This document shows positions 23,295-34,664 of a DNA stretch of 64,000 bases, in pieces. The stretch's first letter is position 1. The number at the start of each line of letters is the position of its first letter. The notes beneath the pieces are model-generated. The model had not been told where the DNA came from. It saw only the letters and a program-made list of their open reading frames with translations, and did no database searches. The position numbers and the translations under genes are program-made. The DNA lies in NCBI RefSeq assembly GCF_037038585.1, contig NC_092520.1:195927604-195991603 (forward strand). The letters run 5' to 3'. The DNA is from Patagioenas fasciata. Lineage: Eukaryota > Chordata > Aves > Columbiformes > Columbidae.

Positions 23295-26200
23295 CAATCT
23301 GCATTTTCTTTCCCATTCAGATTAGAAGATGGGGAATAATAGGTTTTGCAAGTTCATAGACTTGACATTTGAATTTCATATTGACAGTAAGTTACAGAAC
23401 CATAGAAATCATTATACACTGTGATACTTATCAATTGGCTTTTGAGATTTTGGTTCAATAAGCAAATTCAATAACAGCAAATAAACACAGGACACATTAT
23501 GCTATGTTTTCAAACCATAGACAACAGACTGACACCGAGTTTTTGTTTGATAATTACAACGTAAAAATAATGGATTTACTTATTTCTGTTGTATGAAATA
23601 GAAATCTACGTACCATTAGACTGAAAATCCAGCTTATAATGAAGGTAACTTACAAAATAAAAGTTTACTTAATGCAAGATTGAATCTGGTTTACTAACAG
23701 ATTTATTATTTATGGATGTCGGTACCACTAAACATATCCTGCAGGCAATCTGTGAAGTCATAGCCCAGATTTGCTGGATCACAAAGCAGGGAGCAACTTT
23801 CAACCACTTCTTAAAAAAAAAAAAGTCATTAGAAGTCATGAAAGAAAATACTAGGAAGATAGAAGAAGAATTCAAAACCCACAATGGCTTTTGCATGGCT
23901 TTTGTGAAACTGAAATTAGAGTAAGGTATTAGAGTAACACTCTTAATATTGGTAGAAAAATGCTAAGGGCTGCCCAGTGGTGGAGCCAAGCAGATCAATT
24001 TGATTGAAGTTCAATATTTGGAGACACTGAAGAGCTATTGATCCTAATATACAGAAGAACCAGGTCCTTTCAAAACTAGGCATGCTGAGTACTAAGAATT
24101 ACAGCTTATTCAGCCTATTGGTAAAGTCTCAAAATTGCACAGAATTGTAAGGAGAAACTTAAGCAGCTTTGTCTGTTTCCTACTGAAAAAACAAAACAAA
24201 ACAAAAAGATAAAAGACCTCCTACCAAAGCCATTGCACTACAGAGTCCTTTCAAAATACCGTCTACTTACTTCTTATTTGTTTATTTTCATTGCTGAGAT
24301 TTCTTCTGAATTATTTAAGTCCTCACTGCATACTGAGATGAAGCATGTGATTAGAATAAAAATGACAATAGAAAGTGGGGGAATTTTTTTTTTCTGATTT
24401 AATGGAGCACAAATTTAAAGTTATTATTATTTTAGATAAAATAAATTTGAAAATAGCACTTTTTCTTGCAAAGTGAAACTTAAATAAAGGGCATATTTTC
24501 AATTGTTACTAATCTAGAAAACTAGGTTTCCTGATAAAGAAAATGTGAAATATACATTGTCACCACCTGGTAGAAAATTTGTTGTTTCAGAATTGTTTGT
24601 TTCTGCTTAGTGAAGCAGGATTATTAATGATGTTAAGAATGTTTTCAACTTTAAAATTTTGTATAAAACACTTGTGAGCAGTGCTGGATGCTGATACTAG
24701 GGTCAAGTCTTTTAATTCTTATTTTGCAATCGCACAAGTGAGTTGCAGGAGAAAAAAAAAAAAAAAGAAGAAAAAAAGTGAAAAGAACTGCCTTAATTTG
24801 CCTTTGTGGATACTTTTGCTGACTTGACCATGGTCACTTGGAAGTAAATCCAAGATTGTCAAAGCCAGCAATTTTTATTGGTCAGATTTCTGGGCCTGGC
24901 TTCATTAATTATTCATGATAATGATCAGATTTTTTACAGGATTCAGTAGAAGGCATTGTATTCATGGTACTAATTTTACAAATGGTGTGATATCATGTGA
25001 CTTTAGTGTAATTCTTATTTTCCATCATCGGTGAGAAAAAAAAAACCCTAAGATAATAGTTGGCCACCAATAGTAGAAGAATTCTGAAATATGTCACAGG
25101 GGAAACACGGGGTGTAAAATATGGAGTTATAAAATCTTGTTTCCAGACTAGTTTTTATAGTCTGTGCTTGCTTAAAATTGCAAGGAAACGAAAAGTCAGA
25201 ACAGAAAGCCCAGATATCATTTGCTAGGAATATAGGATAAATATACTTAATTGCTAAAATTACCTTTCTGTTGAAAATGAAACAATCCAGGCAGGAAATA
25301 CCAAAATATTTGTTATTGACAGATCATTGAGACAAGTACTTGATCTAGACTTGTACTCATAAGTCCAGTAGACATAAATTTAGTTCTATACTGAATAATG
25401 GGGAAAATTGAACTCACTAAGACTTTCACATGTTCAAAAGGAGACAAAAACAAGGAGGGAACTGCATTATTTGCAACAAAAAGAACATCTTAGCAAGAAA
25501 AGAAAATGTCTTTTCCAGCCACAAAGTGCTTCAATATTTCTGTCTGTAACTGTGAAAACAAGGAGTCTAGAAGTGTTTGTGAAGTGTAGCAGCTCTGCAG
25601 ATTGACTGTGAAGCTTAAGTTTGTATCATGCTAGAAAATTGCAGTGTGTCTATGAATGTCTATGACAGAGTCCTGCTTGACTGATGTTTAAGAGCAAGAC
25701 TATGTTACCACACTCCTCAATTTTCCTCATTTACTCGGGCATGACACATGGTGAGAATGGTGCTCCCTGTTTCAAGGGGTCTTTTCAACTTACTGTGTTT
25801 TTTTCCCTGATAATATATTTTATTTTTCGATTTTTCTCTTCTGAAAGCTATTCCAAGATTTCAATTTACATGCAGAAATCAGCAAAATGCTCGAATAGTG
25901 AACAGTATGTATTACATTACATACAACATTTTTCTAACTCTGTTTTTTACTCTTAATTAAGGGAGTATAACTGGAATGGATTTCATATGGTACAAATACA
26001 ATTACTTTGTTATGCAGAATATTTTGGTAGTAGAAAGTTATTTGGTAACTGTTAGGTTGTCAAAAATTTTAAAAGCTGGGATGAAACAAAGTCATTGTCA
26101 AGAACATTTTCTGCTGTGATACAAGGATGCTATAAAGGTAATTGACAATGGAAAAAAATCTTACAAAATCCGAATATCATTTTGTCATTGAAACCAAAAT

Positions 26201-27066
26201 GACTTCAGCATGACCCTGTAAAGCAGTGTATTGATTTTGAACTTCTATTATTACTGTGCTTTACCTATCTATGATTCCAGGTCAGCTCAATTTTCAGAAA
26301 GGTCTGAGGTCAAATACAGATTTACTCTTCCCACAAAAGCAAAACAAACAAACAAACAAAAAACCCAAAAAGTTTAGATGTGTACACACAGAGACTAAAT
26401 GCATAAAATAAATTATCATGGCACCATTTGTGTTTGTTCTTTACTCTTATGGTGTTTTTTATTGACAACTTTTGGAGTAGACTACGGTCATGGTAATGCA
26501 GAGAAAAGCACATGATACATCAGCATTGTAACTTTGTATAGCACCCTTTAGCCCCCATAGGTGTTTGAGGATACAAAGAGAGGGAGAAGGTGTTCTGCTG
26601 GGCTGGGAAAGGGTTTTCAACAGAAATGTGAGAAATGGCATTTCATAATGAAGAAGTGAAAAATAAAGAGATTTTACCAATTCCCAGAAATTTATTTTTG
26701 TATTATAATTTCAGTGTTTAGAATCCTGATTATATGGAAGATATTGCTGTGTTACAGTAGAATGTAAAGGCCTTAAATAAGGGCAAGTTCCCACCAGGCT
26801 AAATACAAATATACATAGTTAAAGATATTACAGGGGACACGATAAATCAAGTATCAATACTAACAGTTGACAAAGTAAAACTTACTGGAAAGTTTCAATA
26901 ATTCCCTGAAAATTAGGCCTTGAAAAAACTTGAACAACAGTCTACAATGACTATGAATAACAGAATATGTTCTGCAGCCTTTACTCATAAATAATGAGTC
27001 TGTTTATGTGTGAATTTACTTTTTTTGTTGTAACTGTGGCCATGTGAATCTGTTGTGTCAGGAAGC
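23295..27066. other. Single-copy noncoding DNA
   Basis: No gene or element recognised. Contains A-rich tracts near 23813, 24187 and 24752, a CAAA run near 26338, and a candidate conserved block at 24820-25030. Confidence 0.5.
24820..25030. promoter_or_regulatory. Candidate conserved noncoding element
   Basis: Repeat-free block with clustered homeodomain-like cores: CATTAATTATTCATGATAAT at about 24904, plus TTTTTATTGGTCAGATTT, whose ATTGG is a CCAAT-box core in reverse. The call is by texture only. Confidence 0.2.
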
Positions 27067-27844
27067 CATAGAATCATAAAATCATAGAATGGTTTGCACT
27101 GGAAGGAGACCTTGCAGATCATCTAGTTCCAAACCCCATGCCATGGGTGGGACACCTTCCACTGGACTAGGTTGCTTAAAGCCCCATCCAACCTGACCTT
27201 GAACACTTTCAGGGATGGGGCATCCACAGCTTCTCTAGGCAGCCTGTTCCAGTGCCTCACCACCCTCATGGTGAAGAATTTCCTCCTCATATCTGTTCTA
27301 AAACTACCCTCTTACAGTTTAAAGCCATTATTCATGACCTATCACCACATACTCTTATAAAATGTCCCTCTCCAGCTTTGTTGTAGGCCCCCTTTAGGTA
27401 CTGGAAGGCTGCTATAAGTTGCCCCCAGAGTCCTCTCTTCTTCAGGCTGAACAGCGTGTCTTCATAGGAGTGGTGCTCCAGTCCCCTGGTCATCTTCATG
27501 TACTTGGTACTCCAGGTAGGGTCTCAAAAGAATGGAGCAGAGGGAGAGAATCACCTCCCTTGACTGGCTGATCATGCTTCTTTTGATGCAGCCTAGGATA
27601 TGGTTGGCTTTCTGGGCTGCAAGTGCACATTGCCAGGTCATGTTGAAGTTCTCATCAATGAACAACCCCAAGCCTTTCTCATCAGGGCTGCTCTCAAACC
27701 TTTCTCCACTCAGCCTGTATTTGTGCTTGGGATTGCCTCACCCTGTGTGCAGGACCTTGCACTTGGCCTTTTTCAACTGTTCACACAGGCCTACTTCTAA
27801 AGCCTGTCAAGGTCCCTCTGAATGACATCCTTTCACTCCAGCAT
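27067..27844 (-). mobile_element. CR1 LINE, 5'-truncated
   Basis: The tail is at the low-coordinate end: CATAGAATCATAAAATCATAG is the inverse of the CR1 terminal octamer repeat, followed inward by TTTGCACTGGAAGGAGACC (3' UTR) and then ORF2 in reverse. Homology runs to about 27844 (GGTCCCTCTGAATGACATCC then TTTCACTCCAGC) and stops where a different, LTR-like sequence begins. Stops and frameshifts throughout make it inactive. Confidence 0.95.
27462..27671 (-). pseudogene. CR1 reverse transcriptase C-terminal remnant
   Basis: A 69-codon open piece of CR1 ORF2 after the palm domain. It contains the conserved CR1 string [18 protein letters not shown], then [19 protein letters not shown]. In an intact CR1 this belongs to the thumb and C-terminal region of the endonuclease-reverse transcriptase that copies CR1 RNA at the target site. 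The frame is lost on both sides (residues after LEYQV are out of register), and nothing upstream of the thumb is present, so it cannot act. Confidence 0.85.
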
Positions 27845-28189
27845 TGTGGTGGATGCACTTCGACCCACCTCCCAGCCAAACCAGCAGCAGTTTGGTACAG
27901 ACTCTAAAGGAGGTAAAGGCCTGAGCTGCAGCCAGACCAAGAATTCTTCTAGGAAACCCACAAGGAAACAGAGTGGCATAGTGAACACCAATAAGTTGTG
28001 GGTGCAAGGAGTGTCATGCATACTTTTTCCATTGTATACAATTTGACTACGAGCCAACCACTTTATTCTATAAATATGACAGCCTGGGTGAGCCGACTTT
28101 GAGCTCTCTCTGTTAAACAAGCTGACCGTATGGTGATAATATTTACTACTCACAGATCACTGAAGGAGTCCTATTTAAGCTTCGTATCA
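27845..28189 (+). mobile_element. Probable LTR fragment or short solo LTR
   Basis: The segment starts TGTGGTGGATGCACTTCGAC exactly where CR1 homology stops. It carries TATAAATA at 28069-28076 followed by GAGCCGACTTTGAGCTCTCT, a typical start-of-R composition, and ends near CTTCGTATCA just before the next CR1 tail. Composition differs from both neighbours. No matching target duplication was found (AGCAT on the left, GTCAC on the right), so the right boundary and LTR identity are uncertain. Confidence 0.5.
28069..28076 (+). promoter_or_regulatory. TATA box of LTR-like segment
   Basis: TATAAATA about 225 bp into the LTR-like segment, followed by a GC-richer presumed R region. Confidence 0.4.
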
Positions 28190-28678
28190 GTCACTTCATA
28201 GAATCATAGAATGTCCTGAGTTGGAAGGGACCCACAAGGATCATTGAGTCCAACTCCTGTCCCTACATACGGCAACTCCGCAGTTCATACCATGTGTCTG
28301 ACGTTGTTGTCCAGTCTCTTCTTGAATACTGACAGGCTTGGGGTCATGACACCTCCCTAGGGAGCCTGTTCCAGTGCTCCACCATCCTCTGGGTAAAGAA
28401 CATTTGCATAAAAGTCCAGCCTAAAACTCACCTGGCAGATCTTCCTGCCATTCGCTTGGCTTCTGTCATTGGTCACCAAAAAGAAGAGATTGGTGCCTAC
28501 CATTCCTCTTCCCCTTGTGAGGAAGCTGTAGACCACAATGAGGTCTCCTCTTAGTCTCCCCTTCTCCAGGCTGAACAAACCAAGTGACTTTAGCTGCTCC
28601 TAATTTGGTTTCCTCTGTAAACCCTTCATCAACTTCATAGTCCTCTTCTGGACACTCTCTAGTAGCTTTATATCCTTT

Positions 28679-28918
28679 TTATCCTGTGGCATCCAGAACT
28701 GCACACTGTGCTCCAGGCCACACCAGTGCAGAGCAGAGTGGGACAGTCACCTCCCTCACACAGCTGGCAATGCTGTGCTTGATGCACCCCAGGACACGGT
28801 TGCCCTCTTGGCTGCCAGGGGTACAGTGTTGGCTCATATTCAACTTGCTGTCGACCAGAAACCCTAGATCCCTCTCTGCAGAGCTGCTTTCCAGCATCTC
28901 TTCCCCCAGTCTGTCCAA
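28679..28918 (-). pseudogene. CR1 reverse transcriptase remnant, thumb region
   Basis: Open piece of ORF2 with the CR1-characteristic string SSSAERDLGFLVDSKLNMSQ, followed by a frameshifted stretch and GCIKHSIASCVREVTVPLCS. It covers the segment after the palm. It is broken by frameshifts and lacks the endonuclease entirely. Confidence 0.85.
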
Positions 28919-29213
28919 CCAGAGTTGTTGTGTCCCAGGTGCAAAATCTAGCGCCCTTATTGAACTTCATGCAGTTGGTGACTGTGCAGCTCTCCAGTTT
29001 GTCTAGATGCCTCTGCAGGGCCTATCTGCCCTCAAGAGTGTCAACAGTTCATTGCAGTTTTGTGTCATCAGCAAACTCATTTAGTATTCCCTGAAGTCCT
29101 GAGTCTAAGACACTTATGAAGACATTGAAGAGTGCTGGCCCTAAGATGGATCCTTGAGGAACCCCACTAATGACTGGTCACCAACCCAACATAACCCCAT
29201 TTATTATAACCCT

Positions 29214-29429
29214 TTAAGCCTGGCCTGTCAGCCAATTTCTCACCCACTGTATTGTGTGTTTAACCAGCTGTATGCTGGACATCTTGTCCAGGAGTGTACT
29301 GCAAGAGACAGTATCAAAGGCTTTACTGAAATCCAAAAGGATCACATCAGCAGGCTTCCCTTGGTCAACTAGGTGGGTAACCTTGTCATAGAATAAAATT
29401 AAGTTTTTTAAGCAGGACTTTCCCTTCAT
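29214..29429 (-). pseudogene. CR1 reverse transcriptase remnant, palm motif A
   Basis: A 71-codon open piece with the strongly conserved LLDFSKAFDTVSCSTLLDKM string. The Asp of LLDFSKAFD is the motif-A catalytic residue that binds metal in LINE reverse transcriptases. It is followed by WVRNWLTGQA, also typical of CR1. The YADD motif (motif C) lies outside this open segment, and the frame is interrupted before it. Non-functional fragment of the CR1 at 28197-29540. Confidence 0.9.
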
Positions 29430-29540
29430 GAACCTGTGTTGGCTGGGACCACTGGCTGTTTTGTCATTCAGATGTTTTTTGATAACTCTCAGAACAATTT
29501 TCTCTGTGATTTTGCCAGGAAAAAAAGTGAGCTAAAGTGA

Positions 29541-29741
29541 ATGTGTAGTAAGTAGAATGAATCACTTAGATTTCTAAGGTTGTGTGTTTTTTCATATACT
29601 ATCTGCTTCATGTTAATTAGTAAACTGAATATGCTGAAATCTTATACTGTATACTGAAAGTTCTGCTCATATTTACCAAACTTGCACCTACTTCATGTAA
29701 ACTAAAGCAGTTACAGATTACAGTGAGCATCTGTGAGAGAG
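29541..29741. other. Short noncoding spacer
   Basis: AT-rich sequence between the CR1 end and the LTR-like block. Nothing recognised. Confidence 0.5.
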
Positions 29742-29956
29742 GGTCTGTTCTGCACTTTGCTGGGAAGAAAATAATTCATTCAGACGAAACAAAACATTCA
29801 AGACTATGAACTATAAACAATATTTACAGTTAAACCAAACCAAGGCCCATCTGAGATCAGTGAAGAAGACTCAATGAGAAGCAAGAAAACTCCAGACTCA
29901 GATCTTGCCTTTGGACTGAATTATGGTGTGAGGAGTGGGTAAAGAGTCTGTGAGGA

Positions 29957-29964
29957 TATAAAAA
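29957..29964 (+). promoter_or_regulatory. TATA box of candidate LTR
   Basis: TATAAAAA in GTGAGGATATAAAAATCCAG, about 215 bp after the proposed LTR start. Confidence 0.4.
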
Positions 29965-30207
29965 TCCAGGGATTTCTATGCTTGGTTGGGACCTCTGTGA
30001 AGGCACCAAGGTCAAGCCAACCCTCCTGCTATACTACTCCATTGACTTCTACAAACTCTGATGCCTGAGAGCTTGCTTTGAGAGACCTAGGATCTAGACT
30101 TCAGAGCAATCTGACACTAGGCCTCTGGAGGGGAGATAAGCAGGTTGAGATGCAAAATAATGACATTTTGAAATTCCAGCCAAATGATATAAAGTATCAG
30201 GTGTGCC

Positions 30208-30213
30208 AATAAA
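30208..30213 (+). terminator. Polyadenylation signal of candidate LTR
   Basis: AATAAA in GTGCCAATAAAATTTGGTCG, about 245 bp after the TATA box and 180 bp before the proposed LTR end. Confidence 0.4.
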
Positions 30214-30529
30214 ATTTGGTCGTAAACACATATAATCCCTTACCTGTTTTCGTTTACCCTCTATGTCTCTTAGACTTAAACCATTGACCAAGACTGGGAT
30301 TAAGTTTGGATCCAGCTTCACCTGGACTCTTCTCTGAGAAGGAGTTTAGAAAGCAAGGGGGTCCATTCTGAACTTTGTGACTCAACACGAGGGCCTCCCT
30401 CTACCATTTCACATCTCTTGTCCCTGTAGAAACCACTCTAAAGCAACTCTCACCTGATTCTGCTTGGAATATTTCCTCCATGCAGTCAGTAACAGTGAAT
30501 CTTGACATCGAACTCTGTTAAGTCACACT

Positions 30530-30985
30530 TTTCTTTGAATGATCTCAATGTTGTTCTGCAGCAAGCAGAGCCCTAAATCACTCATCTGCAACAAGAATGC
30601 CAACTGCACCACATAGGCTGATGTCACTGGCAAACTTGCTGAGGATGCACTCAGTCCTGCTGTCTGTTACCAACAAAGTTGTTAAACAGTGCTGGTCCCA
30701 ATACCAAGCCCTGAGGAACACCACGTGTCACTGGTCTCCACTAGAACATCAAGCCATTGACCTAAACTCTTTGAGTGTGACCATCCACCCAATTCCTTAT
30801 CTACTGAGTGGTCCATCCATCAAATTCCTGTCTCTCCAATGTAGAGACAAGTATGTCATGTGGGACAGTGTCATGTCCGGGTAGATGACATCCATTGCAC
30901 TTCCTCTATCCATCAATGCTGTAACCCCTTCATAGAAGGCCAACAAATTTGACAGACATGATTTGCCCTTACTGAATAAACTTTT
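30530..30985 (-). mobile_element. CR1 LINE internal fragment
   Basis: Reverse-oriented ORF2 palm-region sequence: TGATGTCACTGGCAAACTTG, GTGCTGGTCCCAATACCAAG then CCCTGAGGAACACC, CCATCCACCCAATTCCTTAT, and GGTAGATGACATCCATTGCA all match CR1. Minus-strand residues GKSCLSNLLAFYEGVTALMD survive. It lacks the CR1 3' tail at its low end and the 5' region at its high end. It is therefore an internal piece, either a deletion product or a CR1 split by the LTR-like block at 29742-30390. Confidence 0.9.
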
Positions 30986-33900
30986 TTTTTTCACTGTCTC
31001 CTAATTTAAAGTATCCAAAATAATTTTTCTTGTATCCAGAAATACAGGATCACGTTGAGACTGAGACCAAATCCAATCAGTGTTAACACCACAAATAAAG
31101 AGTTTACAAAGTTAAAAGGTATGAAAAACATTGCCCTTTTTAAGTTCACATTTTACTTGAGTAACTGCAAACCATTATTGTCAGAAATGAACATGTGTGA
31201 ACAATTACCAGTAATGCCAATGAGGAATTTATGACGTGTCTCTATAATTAGAATTTCATATGTCTCATTGTGAACAAGTAAAGGTGGTAAGAAAAATCCC
31301 CTATGGAATAATCATGAAGTTTGTCTTCTCATGTTCATGGCCAGGGATTGTTTACAAGCAATGTGCTCTTATTTTTGTCAAAATGGCACCTAACCTGAAG
31401 TGAAATTAGGTCACAAACCAGTAAGCATATCAACTCCTTTAATTTTAGCATATAGGTAAAAAGAGGTGCTGTGGCAATTCTAAAGGAATACATTTCACTG
31501 TCCTGGATATTCCTCTAGAACAGAGCATGCACATGCTACTTCACAATTTCTCTATTCACACCAACCTCCCTGAAATACTTGTAGAAAGTGACACGTGACT
31601 TTAAGCTGGCAATAATGAGTCCAGTCTTGCATCTGTAAGTGGTGTTTCACATAGATGACTTCAACGTAGGCGTGTGCTGGGGTCTGGTTTGGGGCTGAGT
31701 CATAACAAAGTGTCAGCTGCTGAATCACTCATACCACTGTTTATGAAGGTGAAACACCCACTGGCACTGACCTTTATTTAGTTTGTGAGACATAACAGTC
31801 AGAGCTGGCAGGATTGCTGTCTGTATTAGAAAATGTCAATAGATATCTTGCTGTTAGATTCAGAGTCTATTTGTACAACCTTTAATCAGTATTAGACATG
31901 ACGTAGGTCAATGCAGCATCTTTGGCACCCAGATTCAAAAGCTTTACTTCCAAAACATTGCAACACAAATTGTACATCTAAATGTTTATCATTCCAAACA
32001 TGAAGCGATCATGCTTTGAAAATGTCAGAAGGATCTATATCTTGTTTTCTTTCTTTCTTTCTGTCTCTTTGAAGGTTCTAGTTACAATGATTTCTCATGG
32101 CAGATTTTTTGGGTATATCTTACAAACACAAAACCACAACTGTTATGTTTTTGAAAATAATCCCATTTGTACATTGTTTTCTTACTTCTGTCCTTAAAAA
32201 AATCATAAAATAAAAATAAATTAATTCCTTAGAGGGGTCATTGTTTCCAGTGGGTCTATACTTCAGGTTTTATGGACTTCAAAGAAATCACATCACTGCC
32301 TTCCATGTCAAATAGTCCACAAGTCCTTCCATGTCAAATATACACTGCTTATTGAAATTCAGGTACTCATATTGCAGACAATATGTAGATTTATGTCAAG
32401 TGTTTAGGAAATGGAACATAGAAAAATATTGAGTAAATTTAAACATCTATTAGAAAATTAATTTAATACAATAGTTGTTTTTTTTTTTTTTAAAGGATAA
32501 TATTATGTTTCCATGCCTCTGCCAAAAGTTCATGATTTGTTTATTTTTTTTTCCAAACTCAGCCTGTATGTTGAGGGAGGGATACTTGTGTACAGTTCTC
32601 TTAAGAGCTCTTGAAAATCTTTTCATTTAGTGAAGTTCACTATTTTTTTTAGGACAACTGTAAAAAAAATTGACATCTAGTTCTGTTTATTAAAATAGAA
32701 AAAGACACTCCTCTGACTTAGATTAATAAGAGCATAAACTGTGCTGTGTGCTGTCTGTAAGCTAAGGACATCAATGAAGATATTTCTTTTTCAGGAACCT
32801 AACATTGTAACACAGCTGTAGTAACTGTGGCAGTCAGAAAAGCAAATGGAATTTGTGGACCTGATGCTGATCTCAGTTCCTCCACTGACATCTGTGTAGT
32901 GTTTAGGGAGTATAATCAGAACCAAATCCACTGAGAAGAATGCAATAGTAAAGTAGGAATTGCAAATATCTGCTTAAAATATTTTCCGAAGTTTTAACCA
33001 CTTGAGATTAGCTATAAATTGGTTTTTTGCTGCGCTTGTTGTGCCTGTGTCTTTACTGGGTCATACTGCCACAGTGAGGGAAAGTGCAGTGCTCCTTTGA
33101 AGAAGGAAGACTGGCAGAAAAAGATACAGGAAAGTTGCAGACAGAAAGGGTGTGATTAGTCTCTTCTGACTTGGCATCTGCAATGTCAATGTCTGCTTTG
33201 GAGCTTTTAGTCAGTGGAGAAAAAGATGCGCTCTTAGGATGGGGTACATCTGACTTATTTCAGATGTCTATTCTAGAATAAGATAGACTCCTCCAAAGAG
33301 CCTGTTTCTCGATATCATCTATAAAGGAAACCTAGACAGCTTTTTCAGAAGCATAAGTCTACATTATAAATGCCTCTTTTGTCAGATGAATCCCACTGAT
33401 TGCCTACAATGAAAAGAAAGAACCAGAAATTTATTTTATTCTGCTAAACCTCTGTGTTCAGTGTTTGAGTAATATTACTTTGAAACTGATTACAGTAATT
33501 TAGATTGAGTCTTTTTTGCACTGTTAGACATAATGGGACACAAATGGTGTAAAACAAAGCAGAAGAAAGCCCAGTGTAATATTAACCATACAACTGGTCG
33601 TACGCAACCCAACAATGCAATCAAATGAGTACATCTGGGAGGATTATTTCTTGTTCCATCTCCACAGGGGTTTTCACAGTTGCAGAAATCAGACAGCTTC
33701 AAAAGAGATGATGAGGGAGTAGGATCTCTGTAATGGATGGTAATGCAGAGCTCACCACAGAGCTCACACACTAAGTACTATAGGAGTTTTTCTTCAGTGT
33801 GCGATGTCACATGGCACAGAGAGTCCTGTGATAACTGTGCTCAGTGCAATCCAGGTGACAGGCAACATGTCTGACACTGACAGTGGCTTGTTTACACAGC

Positions 33901-34529
33901 TCTGACTCTTTAGGAAGCTGAGCCAGCATTTCATAGCACTGCACCACACGTGTGTGCCAGTCTCATTGTGGCTAGGTCAAGAATCTCTGTGCTCTGCATT
34001 GTGGTATCATATAAACATACTCACAAAGTAGCAACAAATGACTGTGATGTCCCATCTCTCTGCTATGCTACAGGTTGGACTGCAATTTGTAAGAAAGGCC
34101 CGAGTGCTGGACATCAATGGATTATCCAGACACAAAAGCTGATAAACCCAGATTCTTATAAAACTATTTATGCAGCTTCATAATTCTTGATTTCTAGTAT
34201 AAATGCATGTTAGTATTAAGAGATCAAATTTTGTGGACTGGAAGACTTTTGGCAGTCAAATTATATGACTCCTCTCAAAACCAGATCTGTCTGAAAAATG
34301 TAGATGAGTTACAATACACTCGTTACACATTTCTGCATTATAAATGAATCATGTTAACTCAGAGGAATTTCAAATTATCTGAAAAAAAAAGCTAGGAAGA
34401 GAAGGGAGAATATTTTCTACATACTTAACTATATAGGGATTTTTATCACTGGATATATTAATTACATATGTGTTATATATAAATATATACTATAATTGTA
34501 TTTATATAGATATATGTCTGAATATAACT
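30986..34529. other. Single-copy noncoding DNA
   Basis: No genes recognised. Includes a T9 run, an 11-T run near 32477, a 16-bp direct duplication (32299-32340), and a TA-rich segment near 34446-34515. The minus-strand frame at 33490-33771 is unrecognised. Confidence 0.5.
32299..32340. repeat. Direct duplication, 16 bp with period 26
   Basis: CCTTCCATGTCAAATA is present identically at 32299-32314 and 32325-32340. Confidence 0.8.
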
Positions 34530-34664
34530 CTCTGGACATATTCAAAACACAACTGGACAGAGTTTTGTACAACTTGTTCTAACTGACCTGCCTTAAGCAA
34601 GGGTGTTGGGCTACATGATCTTGAGAGGTCCCTTACAACCTAAATAATTCAGTGATTATGTAAT
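34530..34664 (+). mobile_element. CR1 LINE 3' end, old and short
   Basis: Plus-strand CR1 terminus: CTCTGGACATATTCAAAACA then CAACTGGACAGAG, GTGTTGGGCTACATGATCTT, GAGAGGTCCCTTACAACCTA and a worn ATTCAGTGATTATGTAA tail. Only about 135 bp remain, covering the last ORF2 codons and 3' UTR. Divergence is higher than in the 28197 copy. Confidence 0.88.

Larger units (their letters stand above)
28197..29540 (-). mobile_element. CR1 LINE, about 1.34 kb, 5'-truncated
   Basis: The best-preserved CR1 here. The tail CATAGAATCATAGAATG at the low end is followed by TCCTGAGTTGGAAGGGACCC and GGATCATTGAGTCCAACTCC, then ORF2 in reverse through the palm motif A to about 29540 (TTTTGCCAGG block). It shares its tail subfamily with 18850-19091. 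Several frameshifts break the frame. It lies in the same orientation as the CR1s at 27067 and 30530, but has its own 3' tail and is therefore an independent insertion from 27067. Confidence 0.96.
29742..30390 (+). mobile_element. Candidate LTR of unassigned family
   Basis: Begins TGTGAGAGAGGGTCTG and contains a TATA box (TATAAAAA, 29957-29964), then about 250 bp later AATAAA (30208-30213). It ends around GGTCCATTCTGAACTTTGTG then ACTCAACA near 30388. TATA, a presumed R, AATAAA and a CA-type end in this order fit a plus-strand LTR. It is richer in GC than its surroundings. No target duplication was matched, so both boundaries are approximate. It could also be another repeat class. Confidence 0.45.

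Noticed and set aside
28686-29006. 106-codon plus-strand open frame
   Set aside because: It is the antisense of the CR1 reverse transcriptase remnant at 28679-28918 and has no independent support.
32038-32070. CTTTCTTTCTTTCTGTCTCTTTG, a polypyrimidine run before a possible exon
   Set aside because: No AG-bounded open exon with recognisable content follows.
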